From contig DHVT01000026.1 in NCBI GenBank assembly GCA_002412775.1, positions 1 to 64,000 of the forward strand: a DNA stretch of 64,000 bases, read 5' to 3'. This document shows, piece after piece, positions 40,553-48,381 of the stretch. Every line of letters starts with the position of its first letter. Positions within the stretch are counted from its first letter, which is position 1. A program made the translations under genes and the position numbers. This stretch comes from Firmicutes bacterium UBA5201. Lineage in GTDB: Bacteria > Bacillota > Clostridia > Peptostreptococcales > Acidaminobacteraceae. The notes beneath the pieces are model-generated. The model had not been told where the DNA came from. It saw only the letters and a list, made by a program, of their open reading frames with translations, and did not search any database.

Positions 40553-42655
40553 TCAGAATTGGTTGAAAGTCTGTCGATCCCTGAATTCTTCCTGCTTGCC
40601 GTCATTCCATGTTTTGATGGGACGATAGTAGCCTACAACCCTGGACCAAACTTCAGTGGGTTTACCGCAATCCGGACAGATATGCACTTCTCCGGCGATA
40701 TATTTGTGATCTTCGCAAATGCTGAAAGTGGGCGTGATTGTAAAGTATGGCAACTTGTAATGTTGGGTCACCTTTTGAAGCAACTTTCTGACCACGTCCT
40801 TGTCATTTGTCTTTTCCGGGATAAATCCATGGAACACAGTTCCACCGGTATATTTGGTCTGAAGTACATCCTGGTGGTCCAACGCCTCGAATAGATCTGT
40901 TGAATATCCCACAGGAAGTTGAGTGGAATTCGTATAATATGGGATATCCTCACCAGAGGTTGTGATCGATGGATATCTTTCCTTGTCCATTTTGGCAAAG
41001 CGGTAAGCCGCACCTTCTGCTGGACTCGCCTCCAGATTATAAAGATGGTCGGTCTCCTGCTGGAATCTGATCAAAACCGCATTCATAAAGTCAAGCAAGT
41101 CTTCAGCAAATTCCCGCCCTTTGTCTGTTGCTATGTTTTCTTCACCGTTGGTGAAGTTGATGATGCATTCATTCATGCCGTTCGGTCCTATGGTCGCGAA
41201 GTGATTGTGCCAATATTCATTGTTGCTCTCGAAAATCTCTTCCAGATAGAACTTTGAATATGGGTATAGTCCCTTATGCATGTTTTGTTCCAAAATCAAT
41301 CTTTTGGCTTCCAAAGAATCCTTTGCGATTTCCATCAACCGCTCCAGCCTGTTGGTCAACTCCTCGTAGGATTTCGACAGATAGCCGATCCGTGCCATAT
41401 TGATTGTGACGACCCCTATGGATCCTGTTTTAGGGTTGGCTCCGAACAATCCACCGCCCCTTTTGATCAAAGCTTTGTTGTCGAGTCTCAATCTGCAGCA
41501 CATACTGCGGACATCTTCAGGATTAAGGTCGGAATTGACGAAATTGCTGAAATACGGAGTGCCATATTTGGCCGTCATTTCCATTATTTTATCTGAAACT
41601 TCATTATTCCAATCCCAAGAATCCGTGATATTGTAAGTTGGAATCGGAAATGTGAATACTCGTCCCTTTGCGTCCCCGGCCATCATCACTTCACAAAAGG
41701 CAAGGTTGATCATGTCCATTTCCTTTTGATAGGTACGATATGTCTTATCGTAGATCCGCTTTCCTCCGATGATGATTGGCATGTCAAGGTGCGTCACCGG
41801 GACTTCCTTGTCCATGGTGATATTGAAGAAAGGTGTTTGAAAGCCTACTCTGGTGGCAATATTCATATTGAAGACGAATGTTTCCATGGAACGCTTGACT
41901 TCCGGATAAGTCAATTCGTCGTGGGCTATGAATGGCGCCAACAACGTGTCAAAATTCGATACCGCTTGAGCGCCTGCCGCCTCACCCTGAACGGTATATA
42001 TGAAATTGACCAGTTGCATCAGTGCGGTGTCAAAGTGACTTGCAGGTGAAGACTCAATCTTGTTGGCGACACCTCCGAAGCCTTTGAGAAGAAGATCCTC
42101 CAAACTCCAACCGCAGCAATAGGTCGACAACAGTCCTAGATCATGTATATGTAGGTCGCCATCTTCGTGAGAGGTTCTGACGGTTTCCGAGTAGACATTG
42201 TGAAGCCAAAATGTTTTTGAAGCTTTGGAGATGATGTGATTGTTAAGACCTTGCAACGAATAGCTCATATTGGAATTTTCCCTGACCAACCAATCGTTCT
42301 TTCCTATATAGTCACCAAACAATGACAGAATGTCCATCGCCGTCTGTTGATTCACTCTTTTGATTTTATGTTCATACCGATATTTGATATAGGCTTTCGC
42401 CGTGTCATACTCACCCATACGCATCAATACATCTTCGACAGCATCCTGAACAGTTTCAACTTTTGGATAGGAATCCGTCAAATTCTCATTCAGGTATAGA
42501 ATGACATAATCGGTGATGACTTCTGATAGTTTGATCAATTCTTTTCTCAATCTTGAAGGTTTTGAAGCCACAAGCGCTTTGAACACGGCAACCTCGACTT
42601 TTTTCGAATCAAATATCTTAAGTTCGCCATTTCTTTTCTCAATTAATGGATACAC
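40553..42655 (-). CDS. nrdD: Anaerobic ribonucleoside-triphosphate reductase
   Basis: Reduces NTPs to dNTPs without oxygen using a glycyl radical. The GTG at 42655, nine bases after GGGGG, starts a normal ATP-cone (YPLIEKRNGELKIFDSKKVEVAV). About 700 residues follow with SNMSYSLQGLNNHI, GFQTPFFNI, FSNFVNSDLNPEDVRSMCCR (active-site Cys region) and GPNGMNECIINFT. The C-terminus has a cysteine-based zinc site (SICEDHKY and ICPDCGK) and the radical glycine in SRVVGYYRP. An upstream ATG would run through the promoter and NrdR box. The operon is nrdD-nrdG. Confidence 0.96.
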   Translation of the reverse strand: MYPLIEKRNGELKIFDSKKVEVAVFKALVASKPSRLRKELIKLSEVITDYVILYLNENLTDSYPKVETVQDAVEDVLMRMGEYDTAKAYIKYRYEHKIKRVNQQTAMDILSLFGDYIGKNDWLVRENSNMSYSLQGLNNHIISKASKTFWLHNVYSETVRTSHEDGDLHIHDLGLLSTYCCGWSLEDLLLKGFGGVANKIESSPASHFDTALMQLVNFIYTVQGEAAGAQAVSNFDTLLAPFIAHDELTYPEVKRSMETFVFNMNIATRVGFQTPFFNITMDKEVPVTHLDMPIIIGGKRIYDKTYRTYQKEMDMINLAFCEVMMAGDAKGRVFTFPIPTYNITDSWDWNNEVSDKIMEMTAKYGTPYFSNFVNSDLNPEDVRSMCCRLRLDNKALIKRGGGLFGANPKTGSIGVVTINMARIGYLSKSYEELTNRLERLMEIAKDSLEAKRLILEQNMHKGLYPYSKFYLEEIFESNNEYWHNHFATIGPNGMNECIINFTNGEENIATDKGREFAEDLLDFMNAVLIRFQQETDHLYNLEASPAEGAAYRFAKMDKERYPSITTSGEDIPYYTNSTQLPVGYSTDLFEALDHQDVLQTKYTGGTVFHGFIPEKTNDKDVVRKLLQKVTQHYKLPYFTITPTFSICEDHKYIAGEVHICPDCGKPTEVWSRVVGYYRPIKTWNDGKQEEFRDRQTFNQF

Positions 42656-42669
42656 TTTTTCCGTCCCCC

Positions 42670-42685
42670 TAACAATATAATGTAT
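42670..42685 (-). promoter_or_regulatory. NrdR box (promoter-distal)
   Basis: TAACAATATAATGTAT matches the NrdR consensus acaCwAtATaTwGtgt at 12 of 16 positions. It starts exactly 31 bases from the second box, three helical turns, as NrdR pairs require. It lies just downstream of the -10. Confidence 0.75.
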
Positions 42686-42695
42686 TAACAACTTT

Positions 42696-42701
42696 ATTAT
42701 A
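42696..42701 (-). promoter_or_regulatory. -10 element of the nrdDG promoter
   Basis: Perfect minus-strand TATAAT between the two NrdR boxes; no clear -35. Confidence 0.6.
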
Positions 42702-42716
42702 CACAATATCTAGATG
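42701..42716 (-). promoter_or_regulatory. NrdR box (promoter-proximal)
   Basis: ACACAATATCTAGATG matches the NrdR consensus at 12 of 16 positions, including all of the first nine. It covers the spacer between -10 and -35. Confidence 0.75.
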
Positions 42717-42807
42717 TTTTTTTGTTTTTTTTGAGTTGTTTTGAAAAAAAACATCTTCATATCAAACTCGATATGATAAAATATCAGTAAGCACAACGGA
42801 GGTCGGT

Positions 42808-43335
42808 ATGAATATTTATAACGCCATACATACAGCGATTCAGGCTCATGATCAGCAAAAAAGAAAGATCGACAACGACATTTATGTCACACATCCATTG
42901 GAAGTCGGGATGCTCCTCGCAAAAAACGGTTTCAGCGATGAGATGATCGTAGCAGGTATTCTTCATGATACCATCGAGGATACATTGTTGGAACTGAAGT
43001 CTGTAAGAGATCAGTTCGGTGAAATCGTTGCGGATTATGTCAATGCTTGTACGGAACAGAATAAAAATTTGCCTTGGCTAGAAAGAAAATTGGCTTATCT
43101 TGAACACATGGAAAATGCTCCCGAAGAAGTTCTATTCATTATATGTGCCGACAAAATAAGCAATATAAAAAGCATCTACAGGAATCAAGATGACACGATT
43201 TGGTCTAAGTTCAACGCGGGATATGAAGAGCAGAAATGGTATTACAAAGCAGTTCTCAATGCCCTTTCCCCAATTTCTGGGCATGCGCTCTACTCTGAAC
43301 TGGATTACTACATCAAAGAAGTCTTCAGAGTCTAA
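42808..43335 (+). CDS. Stand-alone HD-domain hydrolase (SpoT/Mesh1-like)
   Basis: A 175-residue HD phosphohydrolase. The HD motif is in AGILHDTIEDT (about 50-60), preceded by a conserved His in VTHPLEV (27-33), and followed by ADKISNIKS in place of the ADRLHNM/ADKLDNL motif of RelA/SpoT hydrolase domains. That set is the (p)ppGpp-hydrolase type fold without synthetase or TGS/ACT parts. It may be a small alarmone hydrolase, though related HD proteins cleave other nucleotides. GGAGG is five bases before the ATG. It stands alone, ending at a bidirectional terminator. Confidence 0.8.
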   Translation: MNIYNAIHTAIQAHDQQKRKIDNDIYVTHPLEVGMLLAKNGFSDEMIVAGILHDTIEDTLLELKSVRDQFGEIVADYVNACTEQNKNLPWLERKLAYLEHMENAPEEVLFIICADKISNIKSIYRNQDDTIWSKFNAGYEEQKWYYKAVLNALSPISGHALYSELDYYIKEVFRV

Positions 43336-43340
43336 ACACA

Positions 43341-43375
43341 AAAACCACCATTTTGATCAAATGGTGGTTTTTTTT
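43341..43375. terminator. Bidirectional terminator between HD and MFS genes
   Basis: Stem AAACCACCATTTGATCAAATGGTGGTTT-type: arms AACCACCATTT and AAATGGTGGTT around TGATC, A run on the left and eight T on the right. The MFS stop codon lies inside the right arm. Confidence 0.85.
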
Positions 43376-44511
43376 GCGAAGAATCTATTGATTCCAGTCA
43401 GAATGACCATTGCCGACAAAGTTGCTATGATCGCGTATATGATTGCAGCCGTTCCCCACGTGTCAGCAATTTTACCTGTGACATACGGTAATATCGTCGA
43501 TCCAAGTCCACCACCAGCAATCACAATGGCGCTGGATGTGGCCGAACCTTTGATAATGGAATTGGCGTTGGCCATAGTCAAAGGATAGATCCCTGAGAAC
43601 ATCAATCCCACCATGACAATGGACAGACCGATTGCATACGGTGAAGATGTGCCAATAAACAACAACATCGCCAAAAGCGCTCCCAAACTCATGAAAAAAG
43701 TCAACGTCGCAGGTGAAACTGACCTGCTGACTTTTCCGGATACGATTCGACCTACGATCACCATCAGCCAAAGCGTCGAGAGCATATTTTGCGCACCGGA
43801 TTCCGAAAAGGACACGGCAGTTGTCAAGTATGTGACCATCCATCCGCTAAATGCGTTTTCCGATCCCACATAAAAGAAGAGAATGCCCATGAAAAGCAGC
43901 ATCATCGGCCAGGATCTTTTGCCCTTGTCGCGTCTTACCTTCAACTCGGACTTGGTCTTCCGGGGTATATCCATCCATCCGGATAATATCAAAGCGATCA
44001 ATGCCATAAATGCGAGAAATGCCATCATGTGTTGCCAAGTCATATCCAATCTCAAAAATATACTGAATATGAGCGGGATCACAAACGCACCAATACCGAA
44101 CGACATATGCAGCAAACTCATTGCGTTGCCGTCACCATCACTGATCTCATTGATCAGGACATTGATTGCCGTATTGCAATATCCCCATCCCATCCCTGTG
44201 ATGCCGATGCCCAAGAACAACATCCAGACGCTATTCGATGCGGCTATGCCCAACAGACCGACCACATAGAGCGAATTTCCCAGAGTGATGGTCTTCTTGA
44301 GTCCTATTCTATCTGAAAGGACACCACCAAGCAGACCGTTCAATAGATAACTCAATGAGAAAATCGACAACATCAAGCCGCCTTGCTCATAAGACAGGTC
44401 AAAAGTGGATCGAATGTCCGGCATAATGGCACCGAACGAAATAACGATCATTCCCATGACCACAAAACCAAAGTAATTGCCCAAAACAATGAACCTTCTA
44501 TTATTATCCAT
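43357..44511 (-). CDS. Major facilitator superfamily transporter
   Basis: A 384-residue secondary transporter with twelve predicted spans. The MFS A-motif equivalent is GGVLSDRIGLKK after span 2, and a duplicated weaker version GRIVSGKVSRSV is after span 8. GMGWGYCNTAINVLINE in span 4 and GIYPLTMANANS resemble the sugar/fucose-permease-like branch of MFS, but no substrate can be assigned. GAGG is before the ATG. Its leader holds a palindrome and an intrinsic terminator, so expression is probably attenuated. Confidence 0.85.
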   Translation of the reverse strand: MDNNRRFIVLGNYFGFVVMGMIVISFGAIMPDIRSTFDLSYEQGGLMLSIFSLSYLLNGLLGGVLSDRIGLKKTITLGNSLYVVGLLGIAASNSVWMLFLGIGITGMGWGYCNTAINVLINEISDGDGNAMSLLHMSFGIGAFVIPLIFSIFLRLDMTWQHMMAFLAFMALIALILSGWMDIPRKTKSELKVRRDKGKRSWPMMLLFMGILFFYVGSENAFSGWMVTYLTTAVSFSESGAQNMLSTLWLMVIVGRIVSGKVSRSVSPATLTFFMSLGALLAMLLFIGTSSPYAIGLSIVMVGLMFSGIYPLTMANANSIIKGSATSSAIVIAGGGLGSTILPYVTGKIADTWGTAAIIYAIIATLSAMVILTGINRFFAKKTTI

Positions 44512-44572
44512 ATCCTCATCCTCTTCAATTGTTACATATGGCTTATTCTACCATACTTGCAAAGTGCTTTGT

Positions 44573-44600
44573 AAAAAAAAAAGGCACACCAATGTGCACC
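44573..44600 (-). terminator. Attenuator-like terminator in the MFS leader
   Basis: Minus strand stem GGTGCAC/GTGTGCC (seven pairs, two G-U) around ATTG, then ten T. It lies 60 bases upstream of the MFS start, so it can stop transcripts before the gene. Confidence 0.65.
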
Positions 44601-44612
44601 TCGAATCGACCA

Positions 44613-44646
44613 TTTACATTTATTATAAAAGGGGGATAAATGTAAA
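44613..44646. repeat. 11-base perfect inverted repeat upstream of MFS gene
   Basis: Arms TTTACATTTAT and ATAAATGTAAA around a 12-base spacer TATAAAAGGGGG. The centre-to-centre distance is 23 bases, about two helical turns, suiting a dimeric regulator. It may also fold in RNA ahead of the terminator. Confidence 0.6.
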
Positions 44647-44725
44647 CCTTGTTGCAATTCAATTTTGTAGCCTGTCAACGAGATTTATAATAACAAATCG
44701 GGTTTCAAACTTCAATAGATATCCT

Positions 44726-44760
44726 GTTAACATTCATTAATATCCGTTAAGCTTTGTTAA
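44726..44760 (+). promoter_or_regulatory. Four NTTAA half-sites with ten-base period
   Basis: GTTAA, ATTAA, GTTAA and GTTAA end at 44730, 44740, 44750 and 44760, each separated by five bases. Regular direct repeats on one helix face are typical for OmpR/PhoP-type response regulators. They precede the UBA/DUF4342-like promoter by about 40 bases. Confidence 0.5.
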
Positions 44761-44802
44761 TTCGTCTGAAAAATTGAATATATTGTTCAAATTCTTCCTG
44801 TT

Positions 44803-44847
44803 TTCTAACCCTTTATTGGTGATGTGTTAATGTTGGAGTCTTATAAT
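44803..44847 (+). promoter_or_regulatory. Promoter of the first UBA/DUF4342-like gene
   Basis: Perfect -10 TATAAT (44842-44847). TTCTAACC starts 39 bases upstream and TTGGT also matches the second paralogue's promoter at identical spacing. The -35 is poor, suggesting an activator. Confidence 0.6.
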
Positions 44848-44884
44848 TGACCCATAGTATAAAACAACTAATAAGGAGGTCCAC

Positions 44885-45331
44885 ATGTCAATCACAATAG
44901 AACAAATCGATCAAATCATGGATCGTACAAAAGTCAGTTACAAAGAAGCAAAGGAAAAGCTTGAAAAAAACGGAGGCGACGTTCTGGAAGCCATCATTGA
45001 AATTGAGAATGAAAAAAAGGCGACCGTTGAAAAAGAACCCGCAATCAAAAAAGAGACCATCAATGAATGGCAAACGAAACTGAAATGGGCATTGAAACAA
45101 TTTGGGAAATTGATCCAAAAATCATTACTCATTAAAATCGCATGGAAAAAGCAAGATCAGTTCCTCTTCGAACTCCCCTTGCTGGTCGTCTTGATTGTCA
45201 CAATCTGGTTGATGCCATTCTCATTGATCGCAATCGTCATTCCATTCTTCTTCGGTATAAAAATGATGTTCAAACGCGAAAGCGGTCATGAAACAGACAT
45301 CGCAAGTTGGATCAAGAAGAAGACGGAATAA
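44885..45331 (+). CDS. UBA-like/DUF4342-type membrane protein, copy 1
   Basis: A 148-residue protein. The first 45 residues form a UBA/TS-N-like three-helix domain (IDQIMDRTKVSYKEAKEKL, NGGDVLEAIIEIE). A basic linker follows, then one or two hydrophobic spans (LPLLVVLIVTIWLMPFSLIA, VIPFFFGIKMMF) and a charged tail. DUF4342 proteins share this layout; their function is unknown. A paralogue follows at 45422, also with its own promoter. Both precede a two-component system in the same direction. AAGGAGG precedes the ATG. Confidence 0.72.
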   Translation: MSITIEQIDQIMDRTKVSYKEAKEKLEKNGGDVLEAIIEIENEKKATVEKEPAIKKETINEWQTKLKWALKQFGKLIQKSLLIKIAWKKQDQFLFELPLLVVLIVTIWLMPFSLIAIVIPFFFGIKMMFKRESGHETDIASWIKKKTE

Positions 45332-45343
45332 TTTCTATCCAAA

Positions 45344-45388
45344 TTCTAACCGTTCTTTGGTTGTGCATTAAGGTTAATATTTTATAAT
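45344..45388 (+). promoter_or_regulatory. Promoter of the second UBA/DUF4342-like gene
   Basis: TTCTAACC at 45344-45351 and perfect TATAAT at 45383-45388, spaced exactly as upstream of the first paralogue, with a shared TTGGT in between. Confidence 0.6.
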
Positions 45389-45421
45389 CAAACTATAATA
45401 TAAATAAAAGGAGGCATTCAT

Positions 45422-45922
45422 ATGTCAGTAAGTTTAGAAAAAATCGATATGCTCATGGAAAGGGCTAACATAAGTTACAAAGAAGCTAAAGAGGCCCTTG
45501 AGCGACATGACGGAGATATGGTTGAAGCTTTGATCGAACTTGAGGCGTCCAACAAAACAGCAAAACCAAAACTCCAATCCAAATCTGTGAAAGTGCACGT
45601 CCAATCCAGAAAAGGCAATCCACACAAATCAGATACCGACTTCTTTGAAGATGTCAGAAAGTTTTTTGAAAAAATGCATAAAACCAGCTTCGTCATCGGA
45701 AAGAAAGGGCATCGAGTTCTCGATATCCCACTCACAATTGCAGGTCTGATCGTACTTTTCACAATGCCGGTCTCTCTGTTTCTGTTGATCCTTCCATATC
45801 TGTTCGGATATAAAATTCTCATATTGGATCCGGACGGCAAAAAAATGAAGGTCGAAAACGCTTTTGACTTTGGCAATGCGCCAAAAGAAGAAAAAAAAGA
45901 AAATGAAGATCGAATGAGATAA
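45422..45922 (+). CDS. UBA-like/DUF4342-type membrane protein, copy 2
   Basis: A 166-residue paralogue of the previous gene: UBA-like start (IDMLMERANISYKEAKEAL, HDGDMVEALIELE), a basic linker of about 50 residues, hydrophobic spans (IPLTIAGLIVLFTMPVSLFL, LILPYLFGYKIL) and an acidic/Lys-rich tail. Identity to copy 1 is highest in the UBA part. The conserved SYKEAKE is shared by both. AGGAGG lies before the ATG. A terminator follows at 45942. Confidence 0.72.
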   Translation: MSVSLEKIDMLMERANISYKEAKEALERHDGDMVEALIELEASNKTAKPKLQSKSVKVHVQSRKGNPHKSDTDFFEDVRKFFEKMHKTSFVIGKKGHRVLDIPLTIAGLIVLFTMPVSLFLLILPYLFGYKILILDPDGKKMKVENAFDFGNAPKEEKKENEDRMR

Positions 45923-45941
45923 GAAATCCATCACTCCCAAG

Positions 45942-45987
45942 AACCCAGACGTCTGAGATATGACATTCAAACGTCTGGGTTTGCTTT
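45942..45987 (+). terminator. Terminator after the second UBA/DUF4342-like gene
   Basis: Eleven-base perfect stem AACCCAGACGT/ACGTCTGGGTT with an 18-base loop, then TTGCTTT. The T run is imperfect. Confidence 0.65.
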
Positions 45988-46014
45988 GCATTCATACACA
46001 CAAAATGCTATATT
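45986..46014 (+). promoter_or_regulatory. Promoter of the two-component system
   Basis: -35 TTGCAT (45986-45991), spacer 17, -10 TATATT (46009-46014), 38 bases before the regulator start. Confidence 0.6.
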
Positions 46015-46052
46015 AAAATATATATGATATCGATTACAAATGGAGGTTCCAC

Positions 46053-46742
46053 ATGCAAAAAATCTTGGTTGTCGAGGATGATGTCAAAATCGCACGTTTT
46101 ATTGAACTTGAACTCAAACATGAAGGATTTTCTGTCGATTCCGCCCATGATGGCAGGTCTGGTCTCGACAAGGCACTTGAAGGTGAATTCGATCTCGTCA
46201 TTCTTGACATTATGCTTCCCGGGCTCAATGGTATGGAAGTCTGTAGACGTCTAAGATTGAACTCGGACATTCCAGTCATCATGCTTACAGCAAAAGATGA
46301 CACAATGGACAAAGTCATGGGACTGGATTTCGGTGCGGACGATTATATGACCAAACCCTTCGCCATTGAGGAATTGCTCGCAAGGATTCGCAGAATATTC
46401 AGGAAGAATGCTTCACAGCCTCAAACACCGACCAATATTTTCATCTCGGGAAGACTCAAGATCGACTACAATCAATACACGGCATCTTATGATGGCAAGT
46501 CGGTGGAACTCACAAAGACTGAGTTCGATTTGCTCCATTATCTCGCCGAAAACAGAAACATCGCACTTTCCAGAGAACAGATTCTGGATAAGGTCTGGGG
46601 ATATGATTACTTTGGTGAAACCAAAATTGTAGATGTCTACATAAGATATTTGAGAAGTAAAATCGACGATTGTTTCAGCACCAAATTCATTCACACCGTC
46701 AGAGGGGTAGGTTACTTATTCAAAGATGAAGATCATAAGTAA
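46053..46742 (+). CDS. OmpR/PhoB-family response regulator
   Basis: A 229-residue regulator. The receiver domain has the acidic pair VVEDD (6-10), phospho-acceptor Asp52 in LVILDIMLPG, Thr/Lys in IMLTAKDD and TKPFAIEEL. The winged-helix DNA-binding domain (about 130-227) ends with the standard VDVYIRYLRSKID and VRGVGYLF. It overlaps the histidine kinase gene by 17 bases. Possible targets are the adjacent UBA/DUF4342-like genes with regular TTAA repeats, an inference. GGAGG precedes the ATG. Confidence 0.95.
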   Translation: MQKILVVEDDVKIARFIELELKHEGFSVDSAHDGRSGLDKALEGEFDLVILDIMLPGLNGMEVCRRLRLNSDIPVIMLTAKDDTMDKVMGLDFGADDYMTKPFAIEELLARIRRIFRKNASQPQTPTNIFISGRLKIDYNQYTASYDGKSVELTKTEFDLLHYLAENRNIALSREQILDKVWGYDYFGETKIVDVYIRYLRSKIDDCFSTKFIHTVRGVGYLFKDEDHK

Positions 46743-48381
46743 AGACACGGAAGAAATACAACAAGCTGTAAAAACACCTCCCCCACGCAAAAGAAAAACC
46801 GGGGATGGTGACACCTCGGGACGTTCTGTTGTAAAGCCTTCCTCTTCCAGTAAGACAGAACAACGCAAAGCTCATCTGGAAAAGGAAAAACGTCGCCGGG
46901 AACAAAGCAAAAATAAAAAAGTGGCTCCCGTCACTCCTGAAAAAAAGATTGAAATCAGCGAACCCACCTATTTCGAAACAATGATAGAAAAGTTCGTTTC
47001 TTTGTTGCGCTTCAATATCACTTTCAAACTAACACTCGGTTACACACTGCGTCTTATTTTTTTGATTGTATTCCTGTTTGTGGTGGTGTATGGTTCATTC
47101 ACATTTTATTTGTATTACACCGCACAAAATGAGATGGATTCCAGTTATGCCTTTGTAAGCAGCACATTGACAGAATCGGGATCTTACGAAAATGAGGGCC
47201 TTGAGCGTTATTTGAATTCAGAGGTTTTGGAATTTTATGTCTACAACCAGAACAAGGACCTTGTTTTTTACAACACAGACACTCCACTCACCTATGAAGA
47301 GGCCACCCGATTCTATGAGTATGATTTCAGGGACTTTCCGCGGTTTCCCGATTTGAACCGTTTTGGAACTTTTATCGATATTCAGACCGAACCCGCATAT
47401 TTCTCAATCCAGAAAAAGATGGAACCCCTTCAAAACGTCATCGAATCCACTTTCCCAATAGGTTTTGTGCTCTGTTTCGTGCTGATCATATCCTCTATAG
47501 CTTCCGCTTCCAAAATGGCCAACAAACATCTCAGGCCGATTCACACCATGACGGAACAAGTGAAGGACATGTCGGCAAACAATTTGAGCACGCGCCTCAA
47601 CGTCAGCGGCACCAAAGATGAACTCAAGGATCTGTCCCATACGTTCAATAAGATGTTGGATGACATCCAGAAGAGTTATGAGCGTGAAAAACAATTTGTT
47701 TCCGACGCTTCTCACGAGCTCAGAACTCCTATTGCAGTCATAAAAGGTTATGCTGGCATGCTTAACCGATGGGGCAAAGACGATCCTGAAATTCTCAATG
47801 AAAGCATTCAGGCTATTCTAGGTGAGACCGACAATATGCACAGCTTGGTCGAAAGTCTATTGTTCATCGCCCGAAACGACAAAGGCACTCTTAAAATGGA
47901 CATGGATCATTTCAATCTCTCCGAGCTCATTTGTGAAATCGTCAAAGAAACAAAAATGATTGATACGCAACATAAGATCATTGATGCCATTGAAGGAAAC
48001 GTCCCGTTTTATGGCTCAATTGACAAATTGAAGCAAGCTCTGAGGATATTCGTTGACAACAGCATCAAGTATACGCCGGATGACGGTGAGATCAGTATAG
48101 TGCTCAGAACATCCGAAAGACATAACATCATTATCATATCCGACAATGGCATAGGGATATCCAAAGAAGATTTGCCTCACATATTCGACCGTTTTTATCG
48201 CGCAGACAAATCCAGAACAAAAATGAAAGAAAACCAGCACGGAGGCACTGGTTTAGGTCTATCCATAGCAAAAATAATCATTGAGCAGCATCGTGGACGC
48301 ATACAAGTGGATAGCGCGCTCAATGAAGGTACCAAATTCACACTTCTTATTCCAAAGCCTGAAGAGGCACCTCAGATATAG
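46726..48381 (+). CDS. HAMP sensor histidine kinase with long basic N-terminal tail
   Basis: A 551-residue partner of the regulator. The kinase core is complete: H-box His330 in SDASHELRTP, N box DNSIKYTPDDG, DNGIGISKED and GGTGLGLSIAK. Two spans (about 105-130 and 243-262) frame an outer sensor domain of about 110 residues, followed by HAMP. Before span 1 there are about 100 cytoplasmic residues, unusually basic and Pro/Ser/Lys-rich (EKEKRRREQSKNKK, near 52-65). The start overlaps the regulator; only a weak ribosome-binding site is seen, so a shorter start is possible. Confidence 0.9.
   Translation: MKIISKDTEEIQQAVKTPPPRKRKTGDGDTSGRSVVKPSSSSKTEQRKAHLEKEKRRREQSKNKKVAPVTPEKKIEISEPTYFETMIEKFVSLLRFNITFKLTLGYTLRLIFLIVFLFVVVYGSFTFYLYYTAQNEMDSSYAFVSSTLTESGSYENEGLERYLNSEVLEFYVYNQNKDLVFYNTDTPLTYEEATRFYEYDFRDFPRFPDLNRFGTFIDIQTEPAYFSIQKKMEPLQNVIESTFPIGFVLCFVLIISSIASASKMANKHLRPIHTMTEQVKDMSANNLSTRLNVSGTKDELKDLSHTFNKMLDDIQKSYEREKQFVSDASHELRTPIAVIKGYAGMLNRWGKDDPEILNESIQAILGETDNMHSLVESLLFIARNDKGTLKMDMDHFNLSELICEIVKETKMIDTQHKIIDAIEGNVPFYGSIDKLKQALRIFVDNSIKYTPDDGEISIVLRTSERHNIIIISDNGIGISKEDLPHIFDRFYRADKSRTKMKENQHGGTGLGLSIAKIIIEQHRGRIQVDSALNEGTKFTLLIPKPEEAPQI

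Larger units (their letters stand above)
44512..44884. other. 373-base intergenic regulatory region
   Basis: No gene is seen. It holds, from left to right, the MFS leader with a terminator (44573-44600), an 11-base inverted repeat (44613-44646), four TTAA repeats with a ten-base period (44727-44760) and the promoter of the first UBA/DUF4342-like gene (44803-44847). Confidence 0.7.

Noticed and set aside
42656..42706. An N-terminal extension of NrdD to the ATG at 42706
   Set aside because: It would cover the downstream NrdR box, the ribosome-binding site and the likely transcription start; the GTG at 42655 has a well-spaced GGGGG site.
44613..44646. The inverted repeat as a simple intrinsic terminator
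   Set aside because: It is AT-rich, has a long spacer and no T run follows either arm; the true terminator is the separate hairpin at 44573-44600.
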